From: an uncultured Paraprevotella sp.
GTDB lineage: Bacteria; Bacteroidota; Bacteroidia; Bacteroidales; Bacteroidaceae
Reading direction: 5' to 3'
Length of the DNA: 55,502 nt
Assembly: GCA_910586505.1 (NCBI GenBank)
Contig: CAJUGV010000013.1
Span: 1-55,502 of the forward strand
Notes under the pieces: generated by a model
The model's input: the letters and a program-made list of their open reading frames with translations, nothing else
Databases searched by the model: none
Told to the model about the DNA's origin: nothing
Shown: positions 47,101 through 55,268 of the stretch, one piece after another
How the letters are laid out: each line of letters starts with the position of its first letter
Numbering within the stretch: the stretch's first letter is position 1
Position numbers and translations under genes: made by a program

Positions 47101-47668
47101 AAAGGTATGGCAAATATTAGACTACAAAAAAAACGCGGTAATAAAGGAAGATAACATGGATGTTATGGGACGATTATTGGCGGAGGGTATTTATCGTCGT
47201 CGTAATCTTTTGGAAGAAGATCCGTCTCATAAGCAGATTATACCTTATGCGGTGATCTGTTGTGACGATATGGTATATGTGTTCCGACGTACAAAGAAAC
47301 AGACAGAGGCGCGTCTGCACAATCTTTATTCTCTTGGGGTAGGCGGGCACATGAATCCATGGGAAAATCATGTAGTGGATATAAACTATTTGCATCATGA
47401 ACTGGAACGCGAGATGAACGAAGAGGTTCTGGTGCATGAGGGATGTAAGATAGAGAACATGCAGCTCATAGGTTTTATTAATGACGATACTAATGAAGTG
47501 GGCAAGGTGCATCTGGGAGTGCTTTATCAAATATGTCTTAATAATAAAGATATAGAGGTTAATGAGAAAGAAAAGATGACAGGGCAGTGGATAAAAAAAT
47601 CAGAACTTAAAGACTATTACCAGCAGATGGAGTCTTGGTCGAAGATATACTGTGATCTACAAATGTAA
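47066..47668 (+). CDS. Nudix-family (MutT-like) phosphoesterase
   Basis: 200 residues. ARLHNLYSLGVGGHMNPWE then HHELEREMNEEVLVHEG corresponds to the Nudix helix of the COG4112-type MutT-like phosphoesterases. The REMNEE core is kept, but the strict G-x5-E spacing is altered and Leu replaces the last conserved Gly. These enzymes hydrolyse nucleoside diphosphate-X bonds. Its N-terminus overlaps the deaminase-like gene by 35 nt, so translation is coupled. The substrate is unknown; a modified nucleotide made by this operon is an inference. Confidence 0.75.
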   Translation: MKTELTLAVPTEKVWQILDYKKNAVIKEDNMDVMGRLLAEGIYRRRNLLEEDPSHKQIIPYAVICCDDMVYVFRRTKKQTEARLHNLYSLGVGGHMNPWENHVVDINYLHHELEREMNEEVLVHEGCKIENMQLIGFINDDTNEVGKVHLGVLYQICLNNKDIEVNEKEKMTGQWIKKSELKDYYQQMESWSKIYCDLQM

Positions 47669-47729
47669 AGGGTTTGTAAGAAGCAGACAACAGGTAACTC
47701 TTTACTTTTTCGTACGAAATATATATAAT

Positions 47730-48134
47730 ATGGAACTGATAACTTTACACGGAACTGATGATCGGTTGTATGAACTTGTGGCACGGTTGGTTATGAGTCC
47801 CGATGTGTTGAGGCAGAATAATAATTATCCGTTTAAAACGACTCCTCAACATACTTGGTATATATGCTTGGAAGAAGGTGTTGTAACTGGTTTTATGCCT
47901 GCGAAAGTTTCCGGGAACGGACTGTATATCGACAATTACTACATCAGTGATGATAACCCCGAGGTCTTGGATGGATTGATCGGATATATATTGTCCTCCA
48001 CGGACAGACCGGTGACTGCTTTATGCCATAAGCGTCATACAAACGCTTTCCGTTTACGTGGTTTCATGACATGCACGGTGTTTGCCCAATACAATAAGAT
48101 GCAGAATATCCGCAGGAAAGGAGATACGGAATAA
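47730..48134 (+). CDS. Small acetyltransferase-like (GNAT) protein
   Basis: 134 residues starting MELITLHGTDDRLYELVARL. The central pattern VVTGFMPAKVSGNGLYIDNY and DGLIGYILSSTDRPVTALCH, ending NAFRLRGFM, resembles the GNAT acetyltransferase fold, but the acetyl-CoA loop is poorly conserved, so the assignment is tentative. A longer frame to 47652 exists, adding 26 residues without homology. A 61-nt gap, the largest in the operon, separates it from the Nudix gene. Its stop overlaps the next start by one nt. Confidence 0.55.
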   Translation: MELITLHGTDDRLYELVARLVMSPDVLRQNNNYPFKTTPQHTWYICLEEGVVTGFMPAKVSGNGLYIDNYYISDDNPEVLDGLIGYILSSTDRPVTALCHKRHTNAFRLRGFMTCTVFAQYNKMQNIRRKGDTE

Positions 48135-49432
48135 TGATTCGCCAGTTGAATGTATATGAGGCAGTTCAGGAGCGGCTGAAATTGATTTTTCAGAATTTCG
48201 ATTATGTGTATGTTTCCTTTTCAGGAGGTAAGGATAGTGGGGTTTTATTGAATCTCTGTGTGGATTATATACGCAGAAACTTGCCGGGGCGCAGGCTTGG
48301 TGTGTTTCATATGGACTATGAAGCTCAGTACAATCATACTACGGAATATGTCAGGAAGAGGCTGGCAGAGGATCGTGACATACTTGATGTGTATCATTGT
48401 TGTGTTCCGTTTAAGGTGAGTACATGTACCTCGATGTTTCAATCATATTGGCGCCCATGGGAAGATTCCCAAAGGGAAATATGGGTAAGGGAGATGCCTG
48501 AGGGGTGTTATACTTCGGAAGATTTCGAATTCTTTAATGAAGATCTTTGGGATTATGATTTCCAGCGGTTATTCGCGCCTTGGCTGCGCAGTCGTAAAAA
48601 TTGTCACAGGATATGTTGTATTGTCGGAATACGGACCCAGGAGAGCTTTAACCGTTGGCGTACTATTTACAGTGATAAAAACTATCGCCGTTTCGGTTCC
48701 GTCAAGTGGACTCATCAAATAGATAACAATGTCTTCAATGCGTATCCAATATATGATTGGAAGGTTTCCGATATTTGGATTGCCAACAGCCGATTCGGAT
48801 GGTATTACAATCATTTATATGATTTGTATTATCAGTCAGGGATTCCAATAGGACGACAGAGGGTGGCAAGTCCGTTCATATCACAAGCATTATCGACGCT
48901 GACGATGTATAAAGTTATTGATCCGGACACTTGGGGTAGAATGGTCAGCCGGGTGAATGGGGTGAACTTTGCAGGTATCTATGGAAATACTCTTGCTATG
49001 GGATGGAAATCTATAAAGTGTCCCGACGGATTCTCTTGGAAACAGTATATGGAGTTTCTGTTGGGGACGCTTCCTTCCGAAATCCGTGATAATTATCTGG
49101 AGAAACTCAATGTAAGTATTCGTTTTTGGCGTATGCGGGGCGGATGTCTTAGTGAGGAGACAATACAAAAATTGCGAGACAGGAATATCCCATTTACGGT
49201 TGGTACGGCTTCGGCGTACAGGACTGATAAAATCCCTGTAAGAATGGAATACCTTGATGATATAGATATTCCCGAATTCCGAGAAATCCCGACGTATAAG
49301 CGTATGTGTATCTGTATTCTTAAAAATGACCATACGTGTAAGTATATGGGATTTGCCCAGACTAAGCGCGAGCGGGAGTTGAGGGACAATGTGATGAAAA
49401 AATACAAATCATTAGGGTATGGAAAAATATAA
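48134..49432 (+). CDS. PAPS-reductase-family protein, DUF3440 / IbrA-like
   Basis: 432 residues. PP-loop VYVSFSGGKDSGVLLNL near residue 30 marks an ATP-pyrophosphatase that adenylates a substrate or moves sulfur. CHRICCIVGIRTQESFNRWR and the C-terminal RMCICILKNDHTCKYMGFAQ are typical of the DUF3440 group, which includes E. coli IbrA. Relatives act on nucleotides or nucleic acids (DndC of DNA phosphorothioation has the same fold). Its partner IbrB-like ParB-domain gene overlaps it by 14 nt. I infer a nucleic-acid or nucleotide modification role; no direct evidence is visible. Confidence 0.85.
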   Translation: MIRQLNVYEAVQERLKLIFQNFDYVYVSFSGGKDSGVLLNLCVDYIRRNLPGRRLGVFHMDYEAQYNHTTEYVRKRLAEDRDILDVYHCCVPFKVSTCTSMFQSYWRPWEDSQREIWVREMPEGCYTSEDFEFFNEDLWDYDFQRLFAPWLRSRKNCHRICCIVGIRTQESFNRWRTIYSDKNYRRFGSVKWTHQIDNNVFNAYPIYDWKVSDIWIANSRFGWYYNHLYDLYYQSGIPIGRQRVASPFISQALSTLTMYKVIDPDTWGRMVSRVNGVNFAGIYGNTLAMGWKSIKCPDGFSWKQYMEFLLGTLPSEIRDNYLEKLNVSIRFWRMRGGCLSEETIQKLRDRNIPFTVGTASAYRTDKIPVRMEYLDDIDIPEFREIPTYKRMCICILKNDHTCKYMGFAQTKRERELRDNVMKKYKSLGYGKI

Positions 49433-49943
49433 GAGTCCGATATATAATGTGATTGCCGTTCCGGTTGAGAAGGTCGTGGCAAACAACTATAATCCCAATG
49501 TGGTCGCCCCGCCAGAGATGAAACTCTTGGAACTTTCCATATGGGAGGACGGGTATACAATGCCGTGTGTATGCTATTATTTGAAAGACAGCGACCAATA
49601 TGAGATTGTTGATGGTTTTCATCGCTACATGGTGATGAAAACGTCCAGACGCATCTATGAGCGTGAGCAGGGTATGTTGCCAATTACCGTCATTGATAAG
49701 GACTTATCAAACAGGATGAGTTCAACTATACGACATAACCGGGCAAGAGGTGTGCATAGCGTGGAGTTGATGAGTAACATTGTTGCCGAACTGACACGTT
49801 CGGGAATGTCGGACAGTTGGATTATGCGGAATATCGGAATGGATAAGGATGAACTTTTGCGCTTAAAACAGATCTCCGGACTGGCAGATTTGTTTGCCGA
49901 CAAGCAATTCGGAATGTCCGACGAATGGAAAGAGGAGGATTGA
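49419..49943 (+). CDS. ParB/sulfiredoxin-domain protein, IbrB-like
   Basis: 174 residues. The ParB/Srx core is IYNVIAVPVEKVVANNYNPN, PEMKLLELSIWEDGYTMPCV and YEIVDGFHRYMVM, whose DGFHR corresponds to the nucleotide-binding G-x-R box of ParB and sulfiredoxin. It lacks the long centromere-binding domain of a partition ParB. The C-terminal half (about 105-160: VELMSNIVAELTRSGMSDSW) is helical and may form a DNA-binding helix-turn-helix. IbrA/IbrB pairs are found on mobile elements, and IbrAB was named for activating immunoglobulin-binding proteins in E. coli. It is the last gene of the cassette. Confidence 0.82.
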   Translation: MEKYKSPIYNVIAVPVEKVVANNYNPNVVAPPEMKLLELSIWEDGYTMPCVCYYLKDSDQYEIVDGFHRYMVMKTSRRIYEREQGMLPITVIDKDLSNRMSSTIRHNRARGVHSVELMSNIVAELTRSGMSDSWIMRNIGMDKDELLRLKQISGLADLFADKQFGMSDEWKEED

Positions 49944-50072
49944 GCCCCAACTTCTTTCTTCAGACAGTTGGAATGGGTATATATAAAGGTTAGTCAACTA
50001 AAATAAAAACTGATCCTGCTTGCCGAGATTTCTCAGGAAGTCTAAACAAAATATTTTTCAAGGTCGAAAGTA

Positions 50073-50119
50073 TTTCGGCTTCTGGGGGAAATTGACGCAG
50101 GTTTCCCTTAAAGCCGAAA
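50073..50119 (+). repeat. Nested inverted repeat downstream of the six-gene cassette
   Basis: TTTCGGCTT (50073-50081) pairs with AAGCCGAAA (50111-50119). Inside, GGGAAA (50086-50091) pairs with TTTCCC (50102-50107). The remainder of 49944-50342 has only open frames shorter than 60 codons, and no gene is recognised. It may be the operon's 3' end, although the T run after it (acttttctg) is weak. Confidence 0.5.
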
Positions 50120-50342
50120 AACTTTTCTGCACATATATCCTACAAAAAAGGAAGTAGGGAATACCTAATTCAATAAAAGAAGGTATATTATTGTGCCTTA
50201 TCGCGAGTTTCAATGCTGATTCTTCCTCTATTTGGGTGTTTCGTGTATCTAAATGTAATTTATCTTTGTATAAGTAAAGGTTGACTCCAATATGGTTTAT
50301 ATAGGTCTATTCTATACTTATTTCCCCGCGAATTAATGAATA

Positions 50343-50394
50343 AAATAAAGGCACTGATATCTCGCTGAATGCTTGTTTTACAGTGCCTTTATTT
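50343..50394 (-). terminator. Terminator of tRNA-Pro
   Basis: AAATAAAGGCACTG (50343-50356) pairs with CAGTGCCTTTATTT (50381-50394), 14 bp, with a 24-nt loop, directly after the tRNA 3' end on the minus strand. Confidence 0.75.
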
Positions 50395-50399
50395 ATTTG

Positions 50400-50474
50400 T
50401 CGGGGTAGCGGGATTCGAACCCACGACCCCCTGCTCCCAAAGCAGGTGCGCTAACCGGACTGCGCTACACCCCG
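50400..50474 (-). tRNA. tRNA-Pro (TGG anticodon)
   Basis: The minus strand starts CGGGGTGTAGCGCAG. Anticodon loop TTTGGGA sits in the stem CTGCT/AGCAG, giving anticodon TGG. The T arm GTGGGTTCGAATCCC and 3' acceptor strand TACCCCG pair with the 5' strand. The length is 75 nt without encoded CCA. Confidence 0.96.
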
Positions 50475-50660
50475 TATTACAAAAATGCTATTGTTTCTCA
50501 AAAGCGATGCAAAATTACATCTTTTAAACGATATATCCAAATCAAATTATAAAAAGATTAGGTTTTGATATAGATAATGGCATAAATATTATACAGAATA
50601 AAAAGGTTTTTAGAAATTACGAAGTAGTATCTATGTCTATCTGTAAAATGAAAAATAGCC

Positions 50661-50834
50661 TTAAAAATCTGTCCAAATATCGGTATAATCTGATTTCATA
50701 TTAATTCTGCCCTCAATAGCATTTCCTGGATTATTGTCAACTCCTATTCCGCTATTTGTTAAAAGGTATGAACATACATTTACTGCTACTACTTCGCAAG
50801 TTGGCTTAATATATACTTTTTTCTTCATCATCAT
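50661..50834 (-). CDS. 57-residue peptide, companion of the secreted protein gene
   Basis: An open frame of 57 codons on the minus strand beginning MMMKKKVYIKPTCEVVAVNV and continuing with CSYLLTNSGIGVDNNPGNAI. The N-terminal pattern K-K-x-Y-x-x-P-x-x-x-V followed by a hydrophobic stretch and a (L)LTNSG-like break is common in short Bacteroidales peptides that I remember as unannotated companions of secreted proteins. It starts 10 bp after the stop of the 877-residue gene, so the two are probably co-transcribed. It is short enough to be skipped by a length filter. Any of three adjacent ATGs may be used. Function unknown. Confidence 0.65.
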   Translation of the reverse strand: MMMKKKVYIKPTCEVVAVNVCSYLLTNSGIGVDNNPGNAIEGRINMKSDYTDIWTDF

Positions 50835-50844
50835 ATTTTTCAGT

Positions 50845-53478
50845 TTACTTCACAATCACTATTTTTTTATTTATTATGTAAGCTCCTTGCGGAAGTCCAT
50901 CTGTGGCTTTATGTACATTCACAAGATTACGAACTTTTGCACCGTCAAGTGTATAAACATCAACGAATTCATCTTTATCGGTTACAATACCCAATACTTT
51001 TGTATCTAGATCTTCTAGAACAATTAGACGTTGATTTACGCCAAGTTTTTCATTGTATTCTGGTACATCATTCATGTTTATATAAGCACGGTTTTCGGAG
51101 ATCCAACATCCTATACCACAGAGTTGTATTTTGTTGTCTGAGTTGATAAGATACATTCCTTCCACTATATCTTGATGTTCAAAGGAGCCAATCAATCCTT
51201 TGGTCATACCGGCTTTAATAGCAGGTGCTCCATTATATGCAACTACAACGTTGCCGTTTGTCGTAGTTCTAAATATATATGGCATCCCAGCCTTAAGATG
51301 TTCTACATGTTCTAAAACTAAAGCCTCGGGTAATTTGTTTTTGCTTCTCATCACTCCTGCAATACTAAAGAATTCTGCACCTGTATAATCTCCAGTTGCA
51401 ACCGCATAAGGCAAACAAATAGTACCATAATCTCCCTCTTTAAGATTTGTTCGTTCGTAACCGTTTACTACGTTTATAGCTTGTGTAAATGTATCTGCAT
51501 ATCCATTATATCCTTTATTGCTGATGGCATAGTTCTTAAATCCACCATAATTGTAGATAAATGATCGACTACCGATTCCCCAATACGAATCTTCCTGATT
51601 CCATGTCCATTTGCACTGTTTGGATCCTAATGTTAAATCTGTTTTAGTTGTTTCACTGGCTGTTAAGTAAAGGCCATTCTGTGTTGTAATTACTCCATTT
51701 GCATTATCCACATGCCATAATATATCAGCTTCTTTTGTATTGACAATCTTGTTACCTATTTTGTAAACTGGAATCGCTTTTAGCTCATTTTCAGATGTAC
51801 TCTCTGTAGACATTGCATAGTATTTTTCATCTTTTATGGCTACAAACGCGACTGTTTTCTCAGATTCAGGTATATCCGTTATATTTAGAGTATAGCTTGC
51901 AGTTGCTCCTATATATTCATCGTTTTCTAATACAGTAGCTGTAATTACAGCAGTCCCGGCTTTATCTCCAGTTTTTACTTCTCCGGTGGTTTCATTCACA
52001 GTAAGCAGACTTTTGTCGGAAGAGGAATAAAGGATAGGAGAGGTTGAGTTTGTTGTAGCTTTGACAATTAGTGTCTCGCCTTGAGAAACAGAATATGATA
52101 GTTTTTCAAATGTTAATGTAGTAGTTTTTTTGCCGGATCTTATGGTTTCTATGTCATTTTGCAACATCACATTTAATTGATTAACAGAGTTGAATGTGCA
52201 TGGATACCCAGTAATATTTATAGTTGACTGTAAATCTATGGAAATATCGGCAGAAGTTGTATGCAATGCAATTCTTTCGTTATCCTGTTCAATTTCTCCA
52301 AATCGGTTACTAAATGCAGAGATTACTGTAGCGTTAGATATTTTTACACGCATGGATTCGTATTGGGCTATATTATTTTTTAATTCTGTCACTGTTACAA
52401 CTTGTGTAGGAATTACTATGTTATCCGTTATTGTAACTTCATTAAATTCAGTTCCGTTTGTTATCAGTTCGTAAATACCATTACGTTGTATAAGTCGGGC
52501 TAAGATTATGCCATTTAGTGATGTTCCCATTCTCAATGTGTTCCTACCAGAAATAAACAAACCTGCAGTGGTATCTTGTATATAAGCTTTTTCGCTATCA
52601 GCATACGTTACTATAGCATTATTCAATTTGAAACAACAGTCAACACCTGTTTCGGTAGCACCACTTTCGAGTTTCAATTTTTCCAAAGAAATAAAGGGCT
52701 CAATTTTTGTATAGGTTGCCGTAGTTACGTTGCTATTATTCCAACCTTCTTTTACCGCTATGGCTTTAACTTTAGTAGACTCATTTATTGTTAATGGATT
52801 CTCATATTTTAGAGAAGAGGTTGATGGTTCGGAATCATCCATAGTATAATAAATAGTTGCATCATCAGTCGGACTTGAAATAGTTATCGAAAGTTTATCG
52901 TAGAATTCCCTTCTATCTGCTGGAGTTATAATAGGGTCATTAACTTTAGGTTGTATAAAATCTACTTCTTTATATAGTTGAACCGGCAACAGATTTACAG
53001 ATGATGTGTAGTTTAAAAAGCGAGGAAATGTTTCATTATATTGTATAGAACCATAATTCCCAAAAGTTATGTTCGCGTTATCACCATTAAAACTAATTGC
53101 TATTTTGGGGATATTAGTAACTGATGTGACCAATTCTATTTTCTTTGCTTTAGAGGAAGATAAGTAACCATTAGAGGTCTTTAACCTCCATGCACCACTT
53201 TTTCCACTTAATGTAACTGGTTGTACATTCGAAGTTTCATCCAAAGCTATTCGGTTTTCTATAATTATTACAGGTTCTGGATTCATATAATCACCATTGA
53301 GCTCTCCCATCGCTTTATTTGTACTTGAACAAACAATTAAATATTGTTTATCCTCTTCAAGTTGGTTTACTTCATTGATAAGTTCATAATTTTTTTGTGC
53401 TTGTATATTATGGTAAAGAAACCCTAATAGCAATAATAATAAAAACCTCATTGAGTTAGCATTTGTGAATATTCTCAT
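50845..53478 (-). CDS. Large exported multidomain protein (chitobiase-C-like, Ig-like, C-terminal sorting-like motif)
   Basis: 877 residues. The signal segment is RFLLLLLLGFLYHNIQAQ. The N-terminal region (about 30-190) has repeated beta segments. A chitobiase/beta-hexosaminidase C-terminal-like module follows (SSPTDDATIYYTMDDSEPST, KAIAVKEGWNNSNVTTATYT). Then comes an OB-like segment (KLNNAIVTYADSEKAYIQDT), a bacterial Ig-like (Big2) module (TGEVKTGDKAGTAVITATVL), and a C-terminus VDVYTLDGAKVRNLVNVHKA, LPQGAYIINKKIVIVK, like secretion-sorting tails. No catalytic domain is evident; adhesin or surface-associated function is likely. DNA is markedly AT-rich, suggesting acquisition. The start at 53478 precedes the signal directly. 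Confidence 0.75.
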   Translation of the reverse strand: MRIFTNANSMRFLLLLLLGFLYHNIQAQKNYELINEVNQLEEDKQYLIVCSSTNKAMGELNGDYMNPEPVIIIENRIALDETSNVQPVTLSGKSGAWRLKTSNGYLSSSKAKKIELVTSVTNIPKIAISFNGDNANITFGNYGSIQYNETFPRFLNYTSSVNLLPVQLYKEVDFIQPKVNDPIITPADRREFYDKLSITISSPTDDATIYYTMDDSEPSTSSLKYENPLTINESTKVKAIAVKEGWNNSNVTTATYTKIEPFISLEKLKLESGATETGVDCCFKLNNAIVTYADSEKAYIQDTTAGLFISGRNTLRMGTSLNGIILARLIQRNGIYELITNGTEFNEVTITDNIVIPTQVVTVTELKNNIAQYESMRVKISNATVISAFSNRFGEIEQDNERIALHTTSADISIDLQSTINITGYPCTFNSVNQLNVMLQNDIETIRSGKKTTTLTFEKLSYSVSQGETLIVKATTNSTSPILYSSSDKSLLTVNETTGEVKTGDKAGTAVITATVLENDEYIGATASYTLNITDIPESEKTVAFVAIKDEKYYAMSTESTSENELKAIPVYKIGNKIVNTKEADILWHVDNANGVITTQNGLYLTASETTKTDLTLGSKQCKWTWNQEDSYWGIGSRSFIYNYGGFKNYAISNKGYNGYADTFTQAINVVNGYERTNLKEGDYGTICLPYAVATGDYTGAEFFSIAGVMRSKNKLPEALVLEHVEHLKAGMPYIFRTTTNGNVVVAYNGAPAIKAGMTKGLIGSFEHQDIVEGMYLINSDNKIQLCGIGCWISENRAYINMNDVPEYNEKLGVNQRLIVLEDLDTKVLGIVTDKDEFVDVYTLDGAKVRNLVNVHKATDGLPQGAYIINKKIVIVK

Positions 53479-53656
53479 GAATTTGAATTTATATAAATAA
53501 AATATACGATTAAACATTATTCGGTAAATATAAATAAAAGATATTATATTACCTCATAAAGGGTAAGTTATTATTCAATTTTGCATAAAATTGTTTATTT
53601 TTGAATAAATACAATACTTGTCTCCCCCCTTTTTAATTAAGCCTACTATAATTTAG

Positions 53657-53678
53657 GTGTAAATTTAAGTATTTACAC
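53657..53678. repeat. 8-bp inverted repeat upstream of tRNA-Ser
   Basis: GTGTAAAT (53657-53664), spacer ttaagt, ATTTACAC (53671-53678). It sits in the AT-rich gap 53479-53845 that contains no gene. It may be an operator or recombinase site. No second copy was seen. Confidence 0.35.
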
Positions 53679-53825
53679 TAGAAAAACATAGAAAGAGAGG
53701 TTTGGAGGTTTGGAGATTTGCCGACTCCGGGCTTTCTTATGTAGATATGTATATCAGTGCCATAATTTATTTAGTATTATTAGATCTTTTAGGTTATTAT
53801 TCGTATGCATTTCGCAAAAAAGTTA

Positions 53826-53833
53826 TAACTTTG
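53826..53833 (+). promoter_or_regulatory. -7 box of tRNA-Ser
   Basis: TAACTTTG, 12 bp before the tRNA 5' end. No clear -33 box. Confidence 0.55.
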
Positions 53834-53845
53834 CGTCTGCTACAA

Positions 53846-53932
53846 GGAGAGATGCCAGAGTGGTCGATCGGGCCGCACTCGAAATGCGGTGAACGGGCAG
53901 CTGTTCCCAGGGTTCGAATCCCTGTCTCTCCG
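53846..53932 (+). tRNA. tRNA-Ser (CGA anticodon)
   Basis: Starts GGAGAGATGCCAGAGTGG, ends TCTCTCC plus discriminator G. Anticodon loop CTCGAAA gives CGA. The long variable arm (GAACGGGCAGCTGTTC) is the class II hallmark of serine tRNAs. The length is 87 nt. Confidence 0.96.
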
Positions 53933-53967
53933 CAATAAATGCTGAAAATCAGCAAATTGCAAAATAA

Positions 53968-54009
53968 ACACCCAATTTTACACCCAAGAATGTAAAATTG
54001 GGTGTTTTT
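53968..54009 (+). terminator. Terminator of tRNA-Ser
   Basis: A perfect 15-bp stem (ACACCCAATTTTACA / TGTAAAATTGGGTGT) with an 8-nt loop followed by TTTT. The next 195 bp (54010-54204) contain no gene I can identify; a 47-codon frame at 54077 has no recognisable features. Confidence 0.92.
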
Positions 54010-54204
54010 GTATTATTTAAGAAAACTGCCGAGCGACTATGCATTGATCAGTGATTCTTTCCATTTCCAATTACCTTATGAAGCCTAAAACAATATCATA
54101 CACAAAGCCATGTCGCTGCGCTCTGCTGCAAAACGAGCAATTGCCAATGGTAAATCATTGCAACTGTGATACACAATCAATACATATGTTTCTTATCACA
54201 ACAG

Positions 54205-54657
54205 CTATTTCCTTTTGCTGAATTTCTCTTTTGCATATTCATAAGATTCGAGGATATATGGCTTCAATGATTCAAAAGTCGTTTCGGATGGGCTCAAAGC
54301 GCAAATCCAACCCATCCACGCATAGACCGGATGCGGCATAATGACATTCTTTGCAGTAAAGTTATATGGCATATCCACAATACTGCCTTTGCATGGACGT
54401 TTGGGCAATTCTCCGAACAAAGTGCGGAATGTCTGTTTTCGGACACCTATATTCACTCGCCACGCTCCCTCACGGTATAGTCTGGAAGCTCGGTCATTGT
54501 CTCCATCCTTTTCTTTGATTGTCAAGACATATACGCCACGTTTCAGTACGCTACTGGGATTATAGAAAATACCACGCTCGCCCCAGCTACGAACTTCGAC
54601 AACTCCTTCAAGGTTGTCAAGGCAATATTTCAGAATGTTGTCAGGTGTAATAGCCAT
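54205..54657 (-). CDS. DUF6194 family protein
   Basis: 150 residues. VEVRSWGERGIFYNPSSVLK, RGVYVLTIKEKDGDNDRASR and AWRVNIGVRKQTFRTLFGEL are diagnostic of DUF6194 (from memory), a family of unknown function with an alpha/beta fold. HPVYAWMGWICALSPSETTF is near the C-terminus. It is the last of three minus-strand genes; the uracil-DNA-glycosylase-like gene ends 7 bp upstream. Confidence 0.82.
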   Translation of the reverse strand: MAITPDNILKYCLDNLEGVVEVRSWGERGIFYNPSSVLKRGVYVLTIKEKDGDNDRASRLYREGAWRVNIGVRKQTFRTLFGELPKRPCKGSIVDMPYNFTAKNVIMPHPVYAWMGWICALSPSETTFESLKPYILESYEYAKEKFSKRK

Positions 54658-54664
54658 ATTGTAA

Positions 54665-55264
54665 TCATGATTCTTTAATTAACCGGTGCATCGTTGCAAT
54701 ATCCTCCGATGCCATTTCGAATTTTGATTTCTCAATCAGGATGTTTTGCCCCGTCATTATATAGGATGGAAGGATACGAATACCGTTGTATAAAATCTCG
54801 GTATTGCGCAATTTATAGGTAGATATGCTTGGGACAGCATTCTTCCCGGTCGCCTTCTTGCTTATCATATTAAAGGCTTTCTTTGCCACATCCCCCATAA
54901 GCATAATGACCCTGACATTGGGAAACAATGCAAGTTCTCTTTCCAGATAAGGCAGATTTTCCTCTATGTTCTCTTTTGAAACGGCATATTCGGTTTTGGG
55001 CATCTTAACAGCATTGGTGATGTAAATCCCTTTGTTCAGGATATCCGGTGCGGAATTCACCTCTATCCCGGCTTTTCGGAACAATGGAATTGTCGTTGAC
55101 ATATATGCGGCATCCGGCTTTCCATAGAAATCATCTTCCGGGCATGAGGGGACAACCTCATTTATCATGATTGCCCGTATGATTTCCGGATTAACCTCTA
55201 CATTGTTGAAGTGCATATCTGTTTCCCTTTCGGATAATCGCCGTAGTTGTTCCTCGATATTCAT
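54665..55264 (-). CDS. Uracil-DNA glycosylase family protein, atypical motifs
   Basis: 199 residues. ILNKGIYITNAVKMPKTEYA matches the 'TNAVK' motif, and FPNVRVIMLMGDVAKKAFNM the helical/strand region of family 4/5 uracil-DNA glycosylases. The usual H-P-S motif appears as ILPSYIMTGQN, with Leu where His is expected, and the N-terminal G-E-x-P-G motif reads NEVVPSCPEDD. So activity on uracil is uncertain and a related role is possible. The tautomerase gene lies 4 bp upstream. Confidence 0.75.
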   Translation of the reverse strand: MNIEEQLRRLSERETDMHFNNVEVNPEIIRAIMINEVVPSCPEDDFYGKPDAAYMSTTIPLFRKAGIEVNSAPDILNKGIYITNAVKMPKTEYAVSKENIEENLPYLERELALFPNVRVIMLMGDVAKKAFNMISKKATGKNAVPSISTYKLRNTEILYNGIRILPSYIMTGQNILIEKSKFEMASEDIATMHRLIKES

Positions 55265-55268
55265 AATA

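Noticed and set aside
45896..49943. Reading the six-gene cassette as an ordinary prophage fragment
   Set aside because: There are no capsid, portal, terminase, tail or lysis genes nearby. Nudix, dCTP deaminase and ParB/PAPS-reductase genes do occur in phages, so phage origin of the parts remains possible.
53702..53938. 78-codon open frame through tRNA-Ser
   Set aside because: It reads straight through a well-formed tRNA gene and has no protein features.
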